Positions 36,657-44,842 of a stretch of 64,000 bases of DNA are shown here, piece by piece. Both the position numbers and the translations under genes were made by a program. Numbering within the stretch: the stretch's first letter is position 1; every line of letters starts with the position of its first letter. The notes under the pieces were generated by a model that had not been told where the DNA came from, did no database searches, and worked only from the letters and a program-made list of their open reading frames with translations. Source of the DNA: Chloroflexota bacterium (GTDB taxonomy: Bacteria; Chloroflexota; UBA11872; VXOZ01); assembly GCA_028874195.1 (NCBI GenBank), contig JAPPLM010000054.1, positions 62,001 to 126,000 on the forward strand. Direction: 5' to 3'.

Positions 36657-37139
36657 CTAGAAGAGACGCGGTTTCTGGACACGTGGCTCGCAAACTTTGA
36701 TCCCAAGATGATCTGAATAGGCCCAAAGCGCTTTGTCATATGTGTGGGCCTCGCTTACCTTCATGTACTTAGCGGTCGCAAGATGTATGCAGTCGCGTGG
36801 ATCTCGCTTAAGGCTGTTCTCCAGACCAATTCTCATTATTTCGCGGGCTTGTTTCGCGATGAATGGGCTAAACTCTACTAGCAACACTACACTGCTATCA
36901 TTGAAGAGATGATCAATCTTATTGAGAGTCGACTCGTCGAGTGTTCGGTTTATCAGTTCTTGTCCCGAGTGAGCCACCTCTACTAATGACAACATAGAGG
37001 TGACAATCTTGCGCTTCCCCTCGCTCTGCTCGACCTCACTCAAAACCCCCTGCAACGTGTTGACATACTCTGGCGTTTCATTGATGTAGTGCAAGAAACA
37101 GTTGGCATCCCAGTATATATAGTTGGGAAGATCAGGCAT
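36657..37139 (-). CDS. PIN-domain protein
   Basis: A putative RNase of 160 residues. YIYWDANCFLHYI holds the first acidic residue (Asp11), SLVEVAHS the second, and KRDPRDCIHLATAKYMK the third and fourth. It is preceded by eight bases and a larger unknown gene on the same strand, so the pair is an atypical toxin-antitoxin candidate. Lower GC content than the neighbours suggests acquisition. Confidence 0.82.
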   Translation of the reverse strand: MPDLPNYIYWDANCFLHYINETPEYVNTLQGVLSEVEQSEGKRKIVTSMLSLVEVAHSGQELINRTLDESTLNKIDHLFNDSSVVLLVEFSPFIAKQAREIMRIGLENSLKRDPRDCIHLATAKYMKVSEAHTYDKALWAYSDHLGIKVCEPRVQKPRLF

Positions 37140-37147
37140 TGTGACCC

Positions 37148-37870
37148 CTACGAATTTGCGATGTTTCGCAGGGCGCCGCGCGCCTCACGGTAAGAGCCAG
37201 GATTGGAAGAAGGTAACTCACTGATTGCTCTGATTTTCCTGATTTGCATTGGGATGCCGGTCTTTGGGTTGCGCCGAATCAACCCCTCGACGACTACCCG
37301 CTTGCGCCAGAGCCGAGCTGCCTCATCGGCATTATCGAGAGAAAGGTAACAGATTACGGGGGCATCAAATAGGTTGTCATACAGCGTGAATTTCAGGCTC
37401 TGACGGTCAGACAGCGTCCGTATTCGCCCTTCGATAGTGCCAAATGCATCAACGGTAACTGGCTTTTCTTCGCGCTTGGGAGGTTTCCGTACAATGTGCA
37501 GCGCTCGCGGGGTGCCAAAGTGGATAGCAGTAATCTCGCCGTTAACCAGAGATGCAATTGAACGGGCGTGACGGCGAATTTCCTCGGAGTATGGAATTTC
37601 AGAGTTATCCTCAAGAGCTTGGCCCACGGTGGAGTAAGCCGTCAATATCGACGGAACGTCCTTTGGGTCATCGGAAGTTCCCTGAATAGTCGTCGCCGCA
37701 CTTGAAGCAGATAGCTCGACGACTTTCCACTGTACCGTAGCAGCACTGCCTGTAATCTCAGAACAAAGAGACTTCAGCAACTCGTTAAGTTCACTGATAG
37801 CCGTCGCGAAGTCTGGGAATGGCACCACGCCGTCTAGTTTCAATGTGACATTATCGTTTTTCGCCGACAT
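37148..37870 (-). CDS. Unknown protein paired with the PIN gene
   Basis: I do not recognise this 240-residue soluble protein. The N-terminal half (DGVVPFPDFATAISELNELL, ending near HARSIASLVN) looks helical with beta strands. The C-terminal half, VDAFGTIEGRIRTLSDRQSL and LYDNLFDAPVICYLSLD, is beta-rich and may be a small barrel; it ends with RRNPKTGIPMQIRKI. It is upstream of and nearly touching the PIN gene, the position of an antitoxin, but much larger than known PIN antitoxins and without an evident DNA-binding motif. Confidence 0.6.
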   Translation of the reverse strand: MSAKNDNVTLKLDGVVPFPDFATAISELNELLKSLCSEITGSAATVQWKVVELSASSAATTIQGTSDDPKDVPSILTAYSTVGQALEDNSEIPYSEEIRRHARSIASLVNGEITAIHFGTPRALHIVRKPPKREEKPVTVDAFGTIEGRIRTLSDRQSLKFTLYDNLFDAPVICYLSLDNADEAARLWRKRVVVEGLIRRNPKTGIPMQIRKIRAISELPSSNPGSYREARGALRNIANS

Positions 37871-38019
37871 CTCACGCCTTTGTGCTGCACAGTGTGAGTC
37901 CTACATATATGATATCGCAGGTTCATGCCTATTTCCCACGCACCCGGCACTACTCCTTAAATTCAGGATCGCCCCAAATCGACAACTGGTGCTTTTCGGC
38001 CTATAGGCAATCTGCTCCC

Positions 38020-38583
38020 CTATTGCTTAGGGAGGCTCTCACAAGCGACGCCGTCGTCGTTACTATCAAGCCTGTTTGGGTCCGATGGATCCGCTTCCAA
38101 CACCGCTTGTGCCTGCCACTGGTAGTCGAAGTGACTGCAGTTGTAGGCGTTCCCCTTGCCAATGTATTGTTGTGGGTCGAAGTCACTATGCGGCGTTGCG
38201 GTGGGCGCTGGTATTGGTGAAGGAGTGGCGGTGAGTGTGGGAGTTGGAGAAGGGGATGGCGACGGGATAGCGGTAGGTTTAGGGGAGGGAGAGGATGTTG
38301 GCAAAGGAGTGGCAGTTGCTGGAGGTGTAGCTAGTGGGGTAGGAACAAGCGTTGCTGTTGGATCCAATGTTGCGGTTACTGTAGAAATCAGCAATGGTGT
38401 AGCCGTAGCTTCCATGTTGGCGGTAGTAGGCGTAGCGGCAGTTTCAGATTCTCCGTCCCCGCTCCCTCCACTGGCGACCACACCGATGCAGGAGCCAATC
38501 AGCAGAAGATAAATGAGACAAGCAACAATCTGCTTCCAGCGCGTGCCGGAACGGAATCCGGGAATCCTGCGTAACATGCCCAT
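38020..38583 (-). CDS. Membrane-anchored protein with C-terminal Excalibur domain
   Basis: It has 187 residues. A transmembrane or signal-anchor helix lies at about 18-40, followed by a low-complexity Pro/Thr/Ser/Ala linker (about 48-130, many PTPTAT-like units). It ends in a 45-residue Excalibur-type calcium-binding domain: [20 protein letters not shown], then [13 protein letters not shown], with the paired Cys and DxNxDGxxC. It is exported and cell-surface. Ligand and role are unknown. Confidence 0.82.
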   Translation of the reverse strand: MGMLRRIPGFRSGTRWKQIVACLIYLLLIGSCIGVVASGGSGDGESETAATPTTANMEATATPLLISTVTATLDPTATLVPTPLATPPATATPLPTSSPSPKPTAIPSPSPSPTPTLTATPSPIPAPTATPHSDFDPQQYIGKGNAYNCSHFDYQWQAQAVLEADPSDPNRLDSNDDGVACESLPKQ

Positions 38584-38721
38584 GTGCTTTACTTGCTCTC
38601 ACGACCTAGCCGCCAAGTTGCCATATTGCTTTCGATACCCCTAAGCAAAGATCGAATCTTTGCGAAACCCACGCCAATAGACAGGGTGTGGGTTGATTGG
38701 CACGGACAACGCTAGTCATCC

Positions 38722-38865
38722 CTACCGCAGCGTCTTGCGCATGGCGCGGCCGGCCGCTTTCCCTGCCACGCGGCGCACGATGCGCTGTCTGACACGCCCC
38801 CTGCGCACGGCGTTCACGTCGCCGAGCAGCCGCGCCAGTCAGTAAAGCAATGATCGCACGCTCAT
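38722..38865 (-). pseudogene. Small basic protein frame interrupted by TGA at codon 9
   Basis: From the ATG at 38865 (AAGGGGG upstream) the frame reads MSVRSLLY, TGA (38839-38841), then LARLLGDVNAVRRGRVRQRI and VRRVAGKAAGRAMRKTLR to TAG at 38722 (48 codons). A Trp (TGG) at the TGA position would give an amphipathic, highly basic 47-residue protein. Small basic proteins of this appearance are common, but I cannot name a family. It follows a SelA-like gene by 73 bases. Selenocysteine insertion is not supported. Confidence 0.45.
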
Positions 38866-38938
38866 CCGGGCCCCCTTGATCTCAGTTTTTCCCAGCCGCC
38901 AGCGTACCACAATCGCTTGTACAGACAAGGACGTGCGC

Positions 38939-40069
38939 TTATCCTGCCGGTGCGCCGACCGGCTGCAGGAGATCCTGCAAGCGGGCGATCACTGTCGGCA
39001 CGTCCTCGGGACGCAGGGTGATGGGATCGATGAAGAGGAAGCCCTCCTCGGCATAGTGGTCGCGCACGTAAATGGGCGGCGTACCGTTTTCCATTGCCTG
39101 GCACACGGCCACGGCATCCATGCCCGCGACCTCGGGATCCACCACGATCTTGGTGCGGGTCTGCGGATTGCCGGTGAGGTCGCGCTCGGCGAAGACTCTC
39201 GCGCCCGGTAGACCCTGCAGGGCCGCCACCATCACGTCCACCTTGGCGTTTTGCTCAGCTTCCCACGCGGCATAGTCAAGGTCTGCGAGCCATTCCATGC
39301 GCTCGATAACGCTTACCACGCCTTCTTTTGACGGTTTCATGGCGCGGCCGATGCCCTTGCCGTTCAGGGCTGCGGCTGCGACGATGTCGCGCTTGCCGGC
39401 AATCACGCCCGACGTAAAGCCGCAGAGGTGCTTGTGGCCGCTGAAACAAACGGCGTCCGCGCCTTCGGCCAAAAGGCGATGTGCAAACAACGCCCCGGCG
39501 GCGGCATCTACGATCACAGGAATGTTGTGACGGTGGGCGATCTCGGCGAAGTCGGGCAGCGCGAGTTGTCCGCTGGTAGCCGTCATGTGAGAGACAACGT
39601 AGAGGGCCGCTGCGGTCTGGTCGGTGATTGCGTATTCCATCTGCTCCGGCAGCGCGCGGTTGGCCTCGCCAAACTCAACTGATTTGGCGCCGCTCAGGTG
39701 AATCATCTGCGTCACCGGCGCGCCAAAGCCCACCGTATGCCGCTTTTGGATGATGACTTCGTTCTCCATGCGGCTGGTATCGGGCAGGGCCAACACCTTG
39801 CCGAGATGCGTGCCGGTCATGGCTCCGGCGCAAAGGACCGTTATGGCTGAAGCGGCGCAATGGGTCACGGTGCCCGCTTCCGCGCCGGTGGCGTGGGCAA
39901 TGGCCGCGTCGGCAGCCGCGAGCAACTCCGTCATGCGCGCGAATTCAGGCGCCGCTTCCACGACCCGCTCCACCACTTCCGGCGGCACCGCGGACGCGCC
40001 TAGCGTGGTCTGCGTTCCAGCGGTGTTGATAATGGGCGTCAGGCCGTAGCGCTCGTGATACCTGGACAT
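38939..40069 (-). CDS. SelA-like PLP-dependent aminotransferase-fold enzyme
   Basis: It has 376 residues of the class-V/SelA-like fold-type I group that includes D-glucosaminate-6-phosphate ammonia-lyase. Features are YGLTPIINTAGTQTTLGASA at the N-terminus, GTVTHCAASAITVLCAGAMTG, the PLP Asp in IPVIVDAAAG, and the Schiff-base lysine in FSGHKHLCGFTSG (Lys213). True SelA is longer and binds tRNA-Sec, so this is probably a lyase or racemase on a small amino acid or amino sugar. Confidence 0.82.
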   Translation of the reverse strand: MSRYHERYGLTPIINTAGTQTTLGASAVPPEVVERVVEAAPEFARMTELLAAADAAIAHATGAEAGTVTHCAASAITVLCAGAMTGTHLGKVLALPDTSRMENEVIIQKRHTVGFGAPVTQMIHLSGAKSVEFGEANRALPEQMEYAITDQTAAALYVVSHMTATSGQLALPDFAEIAHRHNIPVIVDAAAGALFAHRLLAEGADAVCFSGHKHLCGFTSGVIAGKRDIVAAAALNGKGIGRAMKPSKEGVVSVIERMEWLADLDYAAWEAEQNAKVDVMVAALQGLPGARVFAERDLTGNPQTRTKIVVDPEVAGMDAVAVCQAMENGTPPIYVRDHYAEEGFLFIDPITLRPEDVPTVIARLQDLLQPVGAPAG

Positions 40070-40142
40070 AAGAGACAGTCTCCTCTCCCCTGCAACTCAC
40101 ATTAGGTCGAAATCTTAGCGTCCAACACTCCCTTTAACGTGC

Positions 40143-40170
40143 GTAGGGGCACGATATATCGTGCCCCTAC
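40143..40170. repeat. 28-bp perfect palindrome, copy 2
   Basis: Identical to the copy at 9774. Lies between the SelA-like gene and the binding-protein gene. Confidence 0.92.
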
Positions 40171-40269
40171 ATTCTATATCAGTGCCTCAAGCCAGGTTAG
40201 GCGAGCGGTCGCGCCCACCCCAAGCCTTTCCAATGGCACTTCGACCAAGGGATATGAGATCTGCTTGAT

Positions 40270-41697
40270 CTATCCTTTGTACTTCTCCTCCGTATCGTCG
40301 AGGATGGCCTGGATCTGCGGCTTCAGCGCCAGCAGGCCGGCTTCCACGTCCGCTGTGCCTTCATAGACCGCCTTGAGCCAGTCCTTCACCTCAGCGGAGC
40401 CGCTGAACGCGAAGTTCGGCACCACCCAGCCGGGATCGTAGCCGCCGGGGTGATCGAGGACGTTGATGATGACTTCGAGCCGGACCTTATCCTTCAGGTC
40501 GGGGAAGGTCTCGTTAGCCCACTGCTCCATCAGGTCGGCGCGCATCGGGATTGTGCCTTTGCCCACGGCCCAGTTCAGGGTACTGCCCTGCCACGCCACG
40601 TACTGCCAGGCTTCTTCAGGGTGCTTGGCATTGGTCACGACGCCGTTGGCGTCCGTCCATTGGAACGAGGCCGTGGTTTGCACCGTCGGCAAGGGCGCGA
40701 AGTCGATGGGCAGGTCTTCGTCACGGATGCGCTGCATCATATCGCCAAACGTACCGCTGGAAAGCGTATTCAGGAAGGCCAACTTGCCTTGGTAGAAGAG
40801 TTTGACGATGCTGCTCTCGCCGAACAGGTCCCCGCCCTGGCCCGGCTTCAGCATGGCGCCGTGCTCGTGCACCATCGAGAAATAATCACTGTAGCACGCC
40901 ATCGTCTCCGGGCTGTCGCAAACGGCCGTGCGGCGGTCATCGGAAACCCACTGGCCGCCCCACAGGAAGGGCAGGTTGCCTACGAGCGCGCCGGTGCCCA
41001 TGTTGGAGGCGCCCATAGTCGTAATGCTGCCACCCTCAGTGATTGTGGTCTTCTTCGCCATGTCGATGTAAGCGTCCCAGTTCCACTCCGGGTCGCCCCA
41101 GGTGGCGGACGGCTCATTGAGACCGGCCTTCTCGATGATTTCCCGGTTGTACGGCAGCGCCATCATGTTGCCGCCAGTCTGGTTGGGGAGACTGACGATC
41201 TCATTGCGAATGCGGCTGATCGAATTGAAGATATGCTGCGGATAGTGGCTCAGATCGAAGTTGTCCCGCTTGATATAGTCGGCGAGATCAACAAAGTACC
41301 CCAGCAGATAGGTCGCGTTATCCCCCTCCCAGGCGGCATCGGGTTGCTCGCCGGCCGCGAACGCCGTGCGGAACGACTCCTGGTAGGCGTGCATGTTGTG
41401 GATGACTTCCACCGTAACGCCGGGATGCAACTCTTCGAACGGCGCTACCAAAGTTTCCGGATAGTTCTCGAGCTGACGGGCGTTGAGCCAGGTGCCGTAA
41501 CGGATGTGTACGGCCTCCTTCTCGGGAGCCTTTTCTTCCGCCTTCGGCTTGGCTTCCTCTTTCATCTCCTCTTTGGGAGCTTCAGGTTCCGCCATCGAAG
41601 CCTGCCCGCAAGCGGCCAACACTACGCCCGCACCGGCCACGCCGAAACCGGCGAGAATGCCGCGTCGGGTCAATTGCAACTCATCACGCGTAGACAT
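40270..41697 (-). CDS. Tat-exported sugar-type ABC substrate-binding lipoprotein
   Basis: It has 475 residues from the ATG at 41697, with AGGAGG upstream. A twin-arginine motif LTRRGILAG (Arg11-Arg12) leads to a lipobox LAAC with Cys30, so it is a Tat-exported lipoprotein. A Lys/Glu-rich linker (about 38-62) precedes an extracellular solute-binding family 1 domain (IRYGTWLNARQLENYPETLV onward), with conserved FYQGKLAF and APLPT. The ligand is likely a sugar or polyol. No permease or ATPase genes are adjacent. Confidence 0.9.
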   Translation of the reverse strand: MSTRDELQLTRRGILAGFGVAGAGVVLAACGQASMAEPEAPKEEMKEEAKPKAEEKAPEKEAVHIRYGTWLNARQLENYPETLVAPFEELHPGVTVEVIHNMHAYQESFRTAFAAGEQPDAAWEGDNATYLLGYFVDLADYIKRDNFDLSHYPQHIFNSISRIRNEIVSLPNQTGGNMMALPYNREIIEKAGLNEPSATWGDPEWNWDAYIDMAKKTTITEGGSITTMGASNMGTGALVGNLPFLWGGQWVSDDRRTAVCDSPETMACYSDYFSMVHEHGAMLKPGQGGDLFGESSIVKLFYQGKLAFLNTLSSGTFGDMMQRIRDEDLPIDFAPLPTVQTTASFQWTDANGVVTNAKHPEEAWQYVAWQGSTLNWAVGKGTIPMRADLMEQWANETFPDLKDKVRLEVIINVLDHPGGYDPGWVVPNFAFSGSAEVKDWLKAVYEGTADVEAGLLALKPQIQAILDDTEEKYKG

Positions 41698-41944
41698 CTC
41701 TTTGCCTCCTGGTACTGCGGTCGAAACCACACACTACAAGTGCGCGCTCTTGGGGCGAATGCCTGAGTCGCGAACGCGGGACGCGCTCCGACTGCAACAA
41801 GAATTCGCCACTACGACGCGCTGTGTCTACAATCTACTGCCAATGGCGAAATTCTGTCAAGACTGAAACGCGAGGCGCGAGCGCAATTTTGGCACGTAGA
41901 TGGACGAAAGAAACTACCGTGAAGACTCTAGGAGAACGGGAAGA

Positions 41945-42076
41945 ATGAGGTTCGATTTGAGCTTGCTTGAGGGGACCGCTAAGAAAGCTGCACGCGTCGC
42001 GAAACTGGCCAGGACTCTAGTGAGAGACGCCCACACGTGGTTGAGGATGACCGTTAGCGTGTCGCTGGAGGAATAG
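41945..42076 (+). CDS. Possible small protein (43 aa)
   Basis: Short frame MRFDLSLLEGTAKKAARVAK continuing to SVSLEE, preceded by AGGAG and GGGAAG. It is basic and amphipathic and lies in an otherwise empty 446-base gap. It is supported only by the ribosome binding site and an intact frame. Confidence 0.25.
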   Translation: MRFDLSLLEGTAKKAARVAKLARTLVRDAHTWLRMTVSVSLEE

Positions 42077-42143
42077 CGCAGGGAATGATGTACCAGGGCG
42101 TGATTCGAAGGTTCGCGACCAAGTGAGGAATATTCTACGTATT

Positions 42144-42449
42144 TCAGCCGCCGAATGGCAGCAGTTGAGCCAGACTTGAGAGCGCGACCACGGCGGCACC
42201 GACGGATACAAGCCACCACTTTATGCCACGAACGTCGCCGCGCAGCCCACCAATCTCACCGTCAAGCCTGCCAATTTCGCCTATGAGATCGGCTTCAACG
42301 CGTGCAAGATCAGCCTTCAGTTCGGCCTTCATCTGCGCAAGTTCGGCCTCGACTCGCGCAAGATCCGCCTTGGTTGCCAGGTGCTCGTAACCGCCTTCGA
42401 TCCGGCTTACCCGTTCGCCGAGGGAAGTAGTTTGCTCCGCAGTCGCCAC
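42144..42449 (-). CDS. Small coiled-coil protein with C-terminal membrane helix (paralogue 2)
   Basis: It has 101 residues from the GTG at 42449, with AGGAG eight bases upstream. It shares the N-terminal ERVSRIEGGYEHLATKADLA with the next upstream gene, then an extended heptad coiled coil (AELAQMKAELKADLARVEAD), and ends with a membrane helix (GIKWWLVSVGAAVVALSSLA) and a short LLPFGG tail. Function unknown; C-terminally anchored with the coiled coil in the cytoplasm. Confidence 0.7.
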   Translation of the reverse strand: MATAEQTTSLGERVSRIEGGYEHLATKADLARVEAELAQMKAELKADLARVEADLIGEIGRLDGEIGGLRGDVRGIKWWLVSVGAAVVALSSLAQLLPFGG

Positions 42450-42522
42450 GTGTGGTCTCCTAAATAGCTCCCCGCTACTTCCTCTTTGTGCCACTTCAGC
42501 CAGTGCTCAGTCGTTTTGAATT

Positions 42523-42774
42523 TCAGCCACCGAGCGGCAGCAATTCAATGATGCTAGAGAGAGCTATGATGGCTGCGCCGACGGAGAGGATCCACCACTT
42601 GATGCCGCGAATCTGACCGTCCTGTCTTGCAATGTCAGCCTTTAGTTCGGCTCTCATCTCGGCAAGACTGGTCTCAACTCGAGCAAGGTCGGCCTTTGTT
42701 GCCAAGTGCTCGTAGCCGCCTTCGATACGGCTTACTCGTTCACCAAGTGGGCTTGTTTGCTCGGCGGTCGCCAA
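42523..42774 (-). CDS. Small coiled-coil protein with C-terminal membrane helix (paralogue 1)
   Basis: It has 83 residues starting at a TTG (42774) with GGAG eight bases upstream. It has the same layout as its downstream paralogue but a shorter coiled coil. It ends in GIKWWILSVGAAIIALSSII and LLPLGG. The pair arose by tandem duplication. Confidence 0.68.
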   Translation of the reverse strand: MATAEQTSPLGERVSRIEGGYEHLATKADLARVETSLAEMRAELKADIARQDGQIRGIKWWILSVGAAIIALSSIIELLPLGG

Positions 42775-42944
42775 CGAGCATTCTCCATGATTGCTTGATC
42801 TTGTCTCTCTTTATACTACATATGTGTTATATACACAAGAGACACATACTCTTGGAACGAGAAGTATTATACGGAACATCGTACGCAGCCTCCAATATTC
42901 TAGGTGCGTAGTCGATATGCAGCGAGTGTAATTGGAGCTTGCGG

Positions 42945-43883
42945 CTAGTTCGTCTGGTAGCCGCGCTTGGCATCCGGCAGGCCTACCGGCTTGCCGAGGG
43001 CTTCCGCCATAGCGCGGACGTGGTAGGGCAGGGCGCCGCAGCACGCGCCGATGAACTCAATGCCGATGCCCTCCGCCTCCTTGGCGTACTCGGCCATGAC
43101 GAAACGGCTCAGCACGCGAGGTTCCACGCTCGGGTAAAGGCTGCCGCGACTGATGGCTTGAGTGAAGACCTCGCCGGGTTCGAGTTGATACGCCGTCGGC
43201 TGCACGCATATCGGCACGGAGACCGCCGCCCGGATGCGCCGCGCCATTTCGTTCATCGTCTGCCAAGGGCGCATGCAGTTTAAGCCCACCACGTCGGCGC
43301 CGTTGTCCACGAGGCGCTTGGCCGCCTCCACCGGATCGTAGCCGTCGCGCGTGAACTCGCTATCGCGGAACGTCAGGGTGACTACCGCCGGGACGCCCGC
43401 CTCTTTGACGAAGGGAATGGCGATACTTGCTTCTTCCACGGAGTAGAAGGTCTCGACGATGAATACATCCACCTCGGGGTCCATCTGCTCCGAGACCCGT
43501 CGGGCGAAAAACTCCCGCGCTCGCTTGCGATCATCGGCATCGAGCGGCTCCCATTTGGACGAGCCGGAGTAGATGAACTGGCTGATGGTGCCGGCTACGT
43601 AGCGGTCCGGCCCCGCGGCCTCCCGCGCCAACTCCACTGCCACCTTGTGCAATTCCTTCTCCCGTCCAAAGGGCCGTACACCCCAGGACATGGCCTGCAA
43701 GAGCTCAGCACCCGCCCGGGCAAACTCATGGTGCATCTCCAGCACGCCTTCAGGATGGTCCAAGACCGCCATGGGGATGTGGGAAGCATAGCTGCCGATT
43801 ACGCGCCGTTCCAGCTCCAGGTAGTACGCGCCGTCACCCAGCAGCGGCCCCTGCGCGAGACGCTCGAGAAAATCCGCTTTCAC
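42945..43883 (-). CDS. Homocysteine S-methyltransferase family protein
   Basis: A 312-residue TIM barrel of the zinc-dependent homocysteine methyltransferase domain family (BHMT/MmuM/MetH N-terminal). Features are LLGDGAYYLELERRV, FIVETFYSVEEA, VVGLNCMRP with the first zinc Cys, and FIGACCGALPYHVRA with the Cys-Cys pair. The methyl donor could be betaine or S-methylmethionine, or something else. It is not adjacent to other methionine genes but lies within 5 kb of the SAM-riboswitch operon. Confidence 0.88.
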   Translation of the reverse strand: MKADFLERLAQGPLLGDGAYYLELERRVIGSYASHIPMAVLDHPEGVLEMHHEFARAGAELLQAMSWGVRPFGREKELHKVAVELAREAAGPDRYVAGTISQFIYSGSSKWEPLDADDRKRAREFFARRVSEQMDPEVDVFIVETFYSVEEASIAIPFVKEAGVPAVVTLTFRDSEFTRDGYDPVEAAKRLVDNGADVVGLNCMRPWQTMNEMARRIRAAVSVPICVQPTAYQLEPGEVFTQAISRGSLYPSVEPRVLSRFVMAEYAKEAEGIGIEFIGACCGALPYHVRAMAEALGKPVGLPDAKRGYQTN

Positions 43884-44069
43884 CGGCCTGCTCCTTGTGA
43901 TTGCTCTTGTTCATGTCCCTATCATACTGGAATGAGCGTATGGCATTGGCTCGTTCTCGTGCGAAACGCGCCAATCAGAGTGAGCAAACTGTGGGGCGAA
44001 TGGTGCTTGGAAAAGAAATGCTCGCGCGGTCTCTTGGCAGCTTGACAGCGGTCGCCGCCCGCGCACCTA

Positions 44070-44098
44070 TTGAGGAGAGGCGAGATTCCTGATAGAAT
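44070..44098 (+). promoter_or_regulatory. Promoter of tRNA-Pro
   Basis: TTGAGG (44070-44075) and TAGAAT (44093-44098) with a 17-base spacer, 11 bases upstream of the mature tRNA 5' end. Confidence 0.65.
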
Positions 44099-44109
44099 GG
44101 CTTCGTAAC

Positions 44110-44186
44110 CGGGGCGTGGCTCAGCCTGGTAGAGCGCAGCGTTCGGGACGCTGAGGCCGGCGGTTCAAATCCGCCCGCCCCGACCA
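44110..44186 (+). tRNA. tRNA-Pro (anticodon CGG)
   Basis: Acceptor arms CGGGGCG (44110-44116) and CGCCCCG (44176-44182) pair perfectly, with discriminator A and an encoded CCA (44184-44186). The anticodon stem-loop contains TTCGGGA, giving anticodon CGG, which reads CCG. The T-loop GGTTCAAATCC is normal. The total is 77 nt. Confidence 0.96.
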
Positions 44187-44339
44187 AGCCCTAAGACAAG
44201 GATGTCGGTTTACCCGCATCGTTTATCCTCACTCACGCCTACCGTCTGCGCGACGGCTATGCATCACGCGCACAAAGACGTGCGCGGTGAGCGAGTGACA
44301 GGATAGCCGTTGCGGCCAATGGACATTTGGAGGAATGGA

Positions 44340-44651
44340 ATGCAACAACAGCCGCAACAGCCGGCAGTTGACAAACTGATCATTGCCGTGGTGCGCAACG
44401 ATGACGCCAACACTATTGTGGACGAACTCGTCAAGCGCCGCATCGGCAATACGCGTATCAATACCGCGGGGGGCGTCCTCCGGCGCGGCAACGTGACTCT
44501 GCTCGTAGGCGTACCCGCCAGCCAGGTGGATGAAACTCTTGACGTGATCCGCGAAAACGTGAGCGGACAACCGCTGACAGGCAAAGGGCAAACGGGCGAA
44601 AACCGCGGCGTTGCCTTCGTCATCGATGCCGGCCGCTACGTGCGGGTCTAG
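44340..44651 (+). CDS. darA: Cyclic-di-AMP receptor (DarA/PstA, PII-like)
   Basis: It has 103 residues from the ATG at 44340 after GGAGG. It forms a trimeric PII-like fold that binds c-di-AMP. Visible are LIIAVVRNDDANTIVDELVK, INTAGGVLRRGNVTLLVGV (the GGFL-type nucleotide loop, here GGVLRRGN) and VDETLDVIRENV. The short loops relative to true PII are typical. Its partner in the cell is unknown. Confidence 0.88.
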   Translation: MQQQPQQPAVDKLIIAVVRNDDANTIVDELVKRRIGNTRINTAGGVLRRGNVTLLVGVPASQVDETLDVIRENVSGQPLTGKGQTGENRGVAFVIDAGRYVRV

Positions 44652-44695
44652 GGTTGGAAGAGTCCCTCTCCCACCGGAAACCTTTGCATAACTCC

Positions 44696-44720
44696 GTCAT
44701 TCCGGCGAAAGCCGGAATCC
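44696..44720. repeat. Dispersed palindromic repeat, CATTCCGGC variant
   Basis: Arms ATTCCGGC / GCCGGAAT. A further long hairpin-like C-rich/G-rich segment of the CCCTCTCCC type follows to about 44830. Confidence 0.6.
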
Positions 44721-44842
44721 AGAGGCGCTTGTATGTCTTGAAATAGCTTAACGTCAATCATTTTCACCCCCATCCCGGCCTTCCCCCGTCAAGGGGGAAG
44801 GGGTTTCGCAAAGGTCTCCAGTGGGAGAGGGGGAATCTCGCC

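Noticed and set aside
38722-40069. Selenoprotein system suggested by SelA-like enzyme and in-frame TGA
   Set aside because: The enzyme is shorter than SelA and closer to amino-sugar lyases, no selB, selD or tRNA-Sec is visible, and the TGA fits a TGG mutation.
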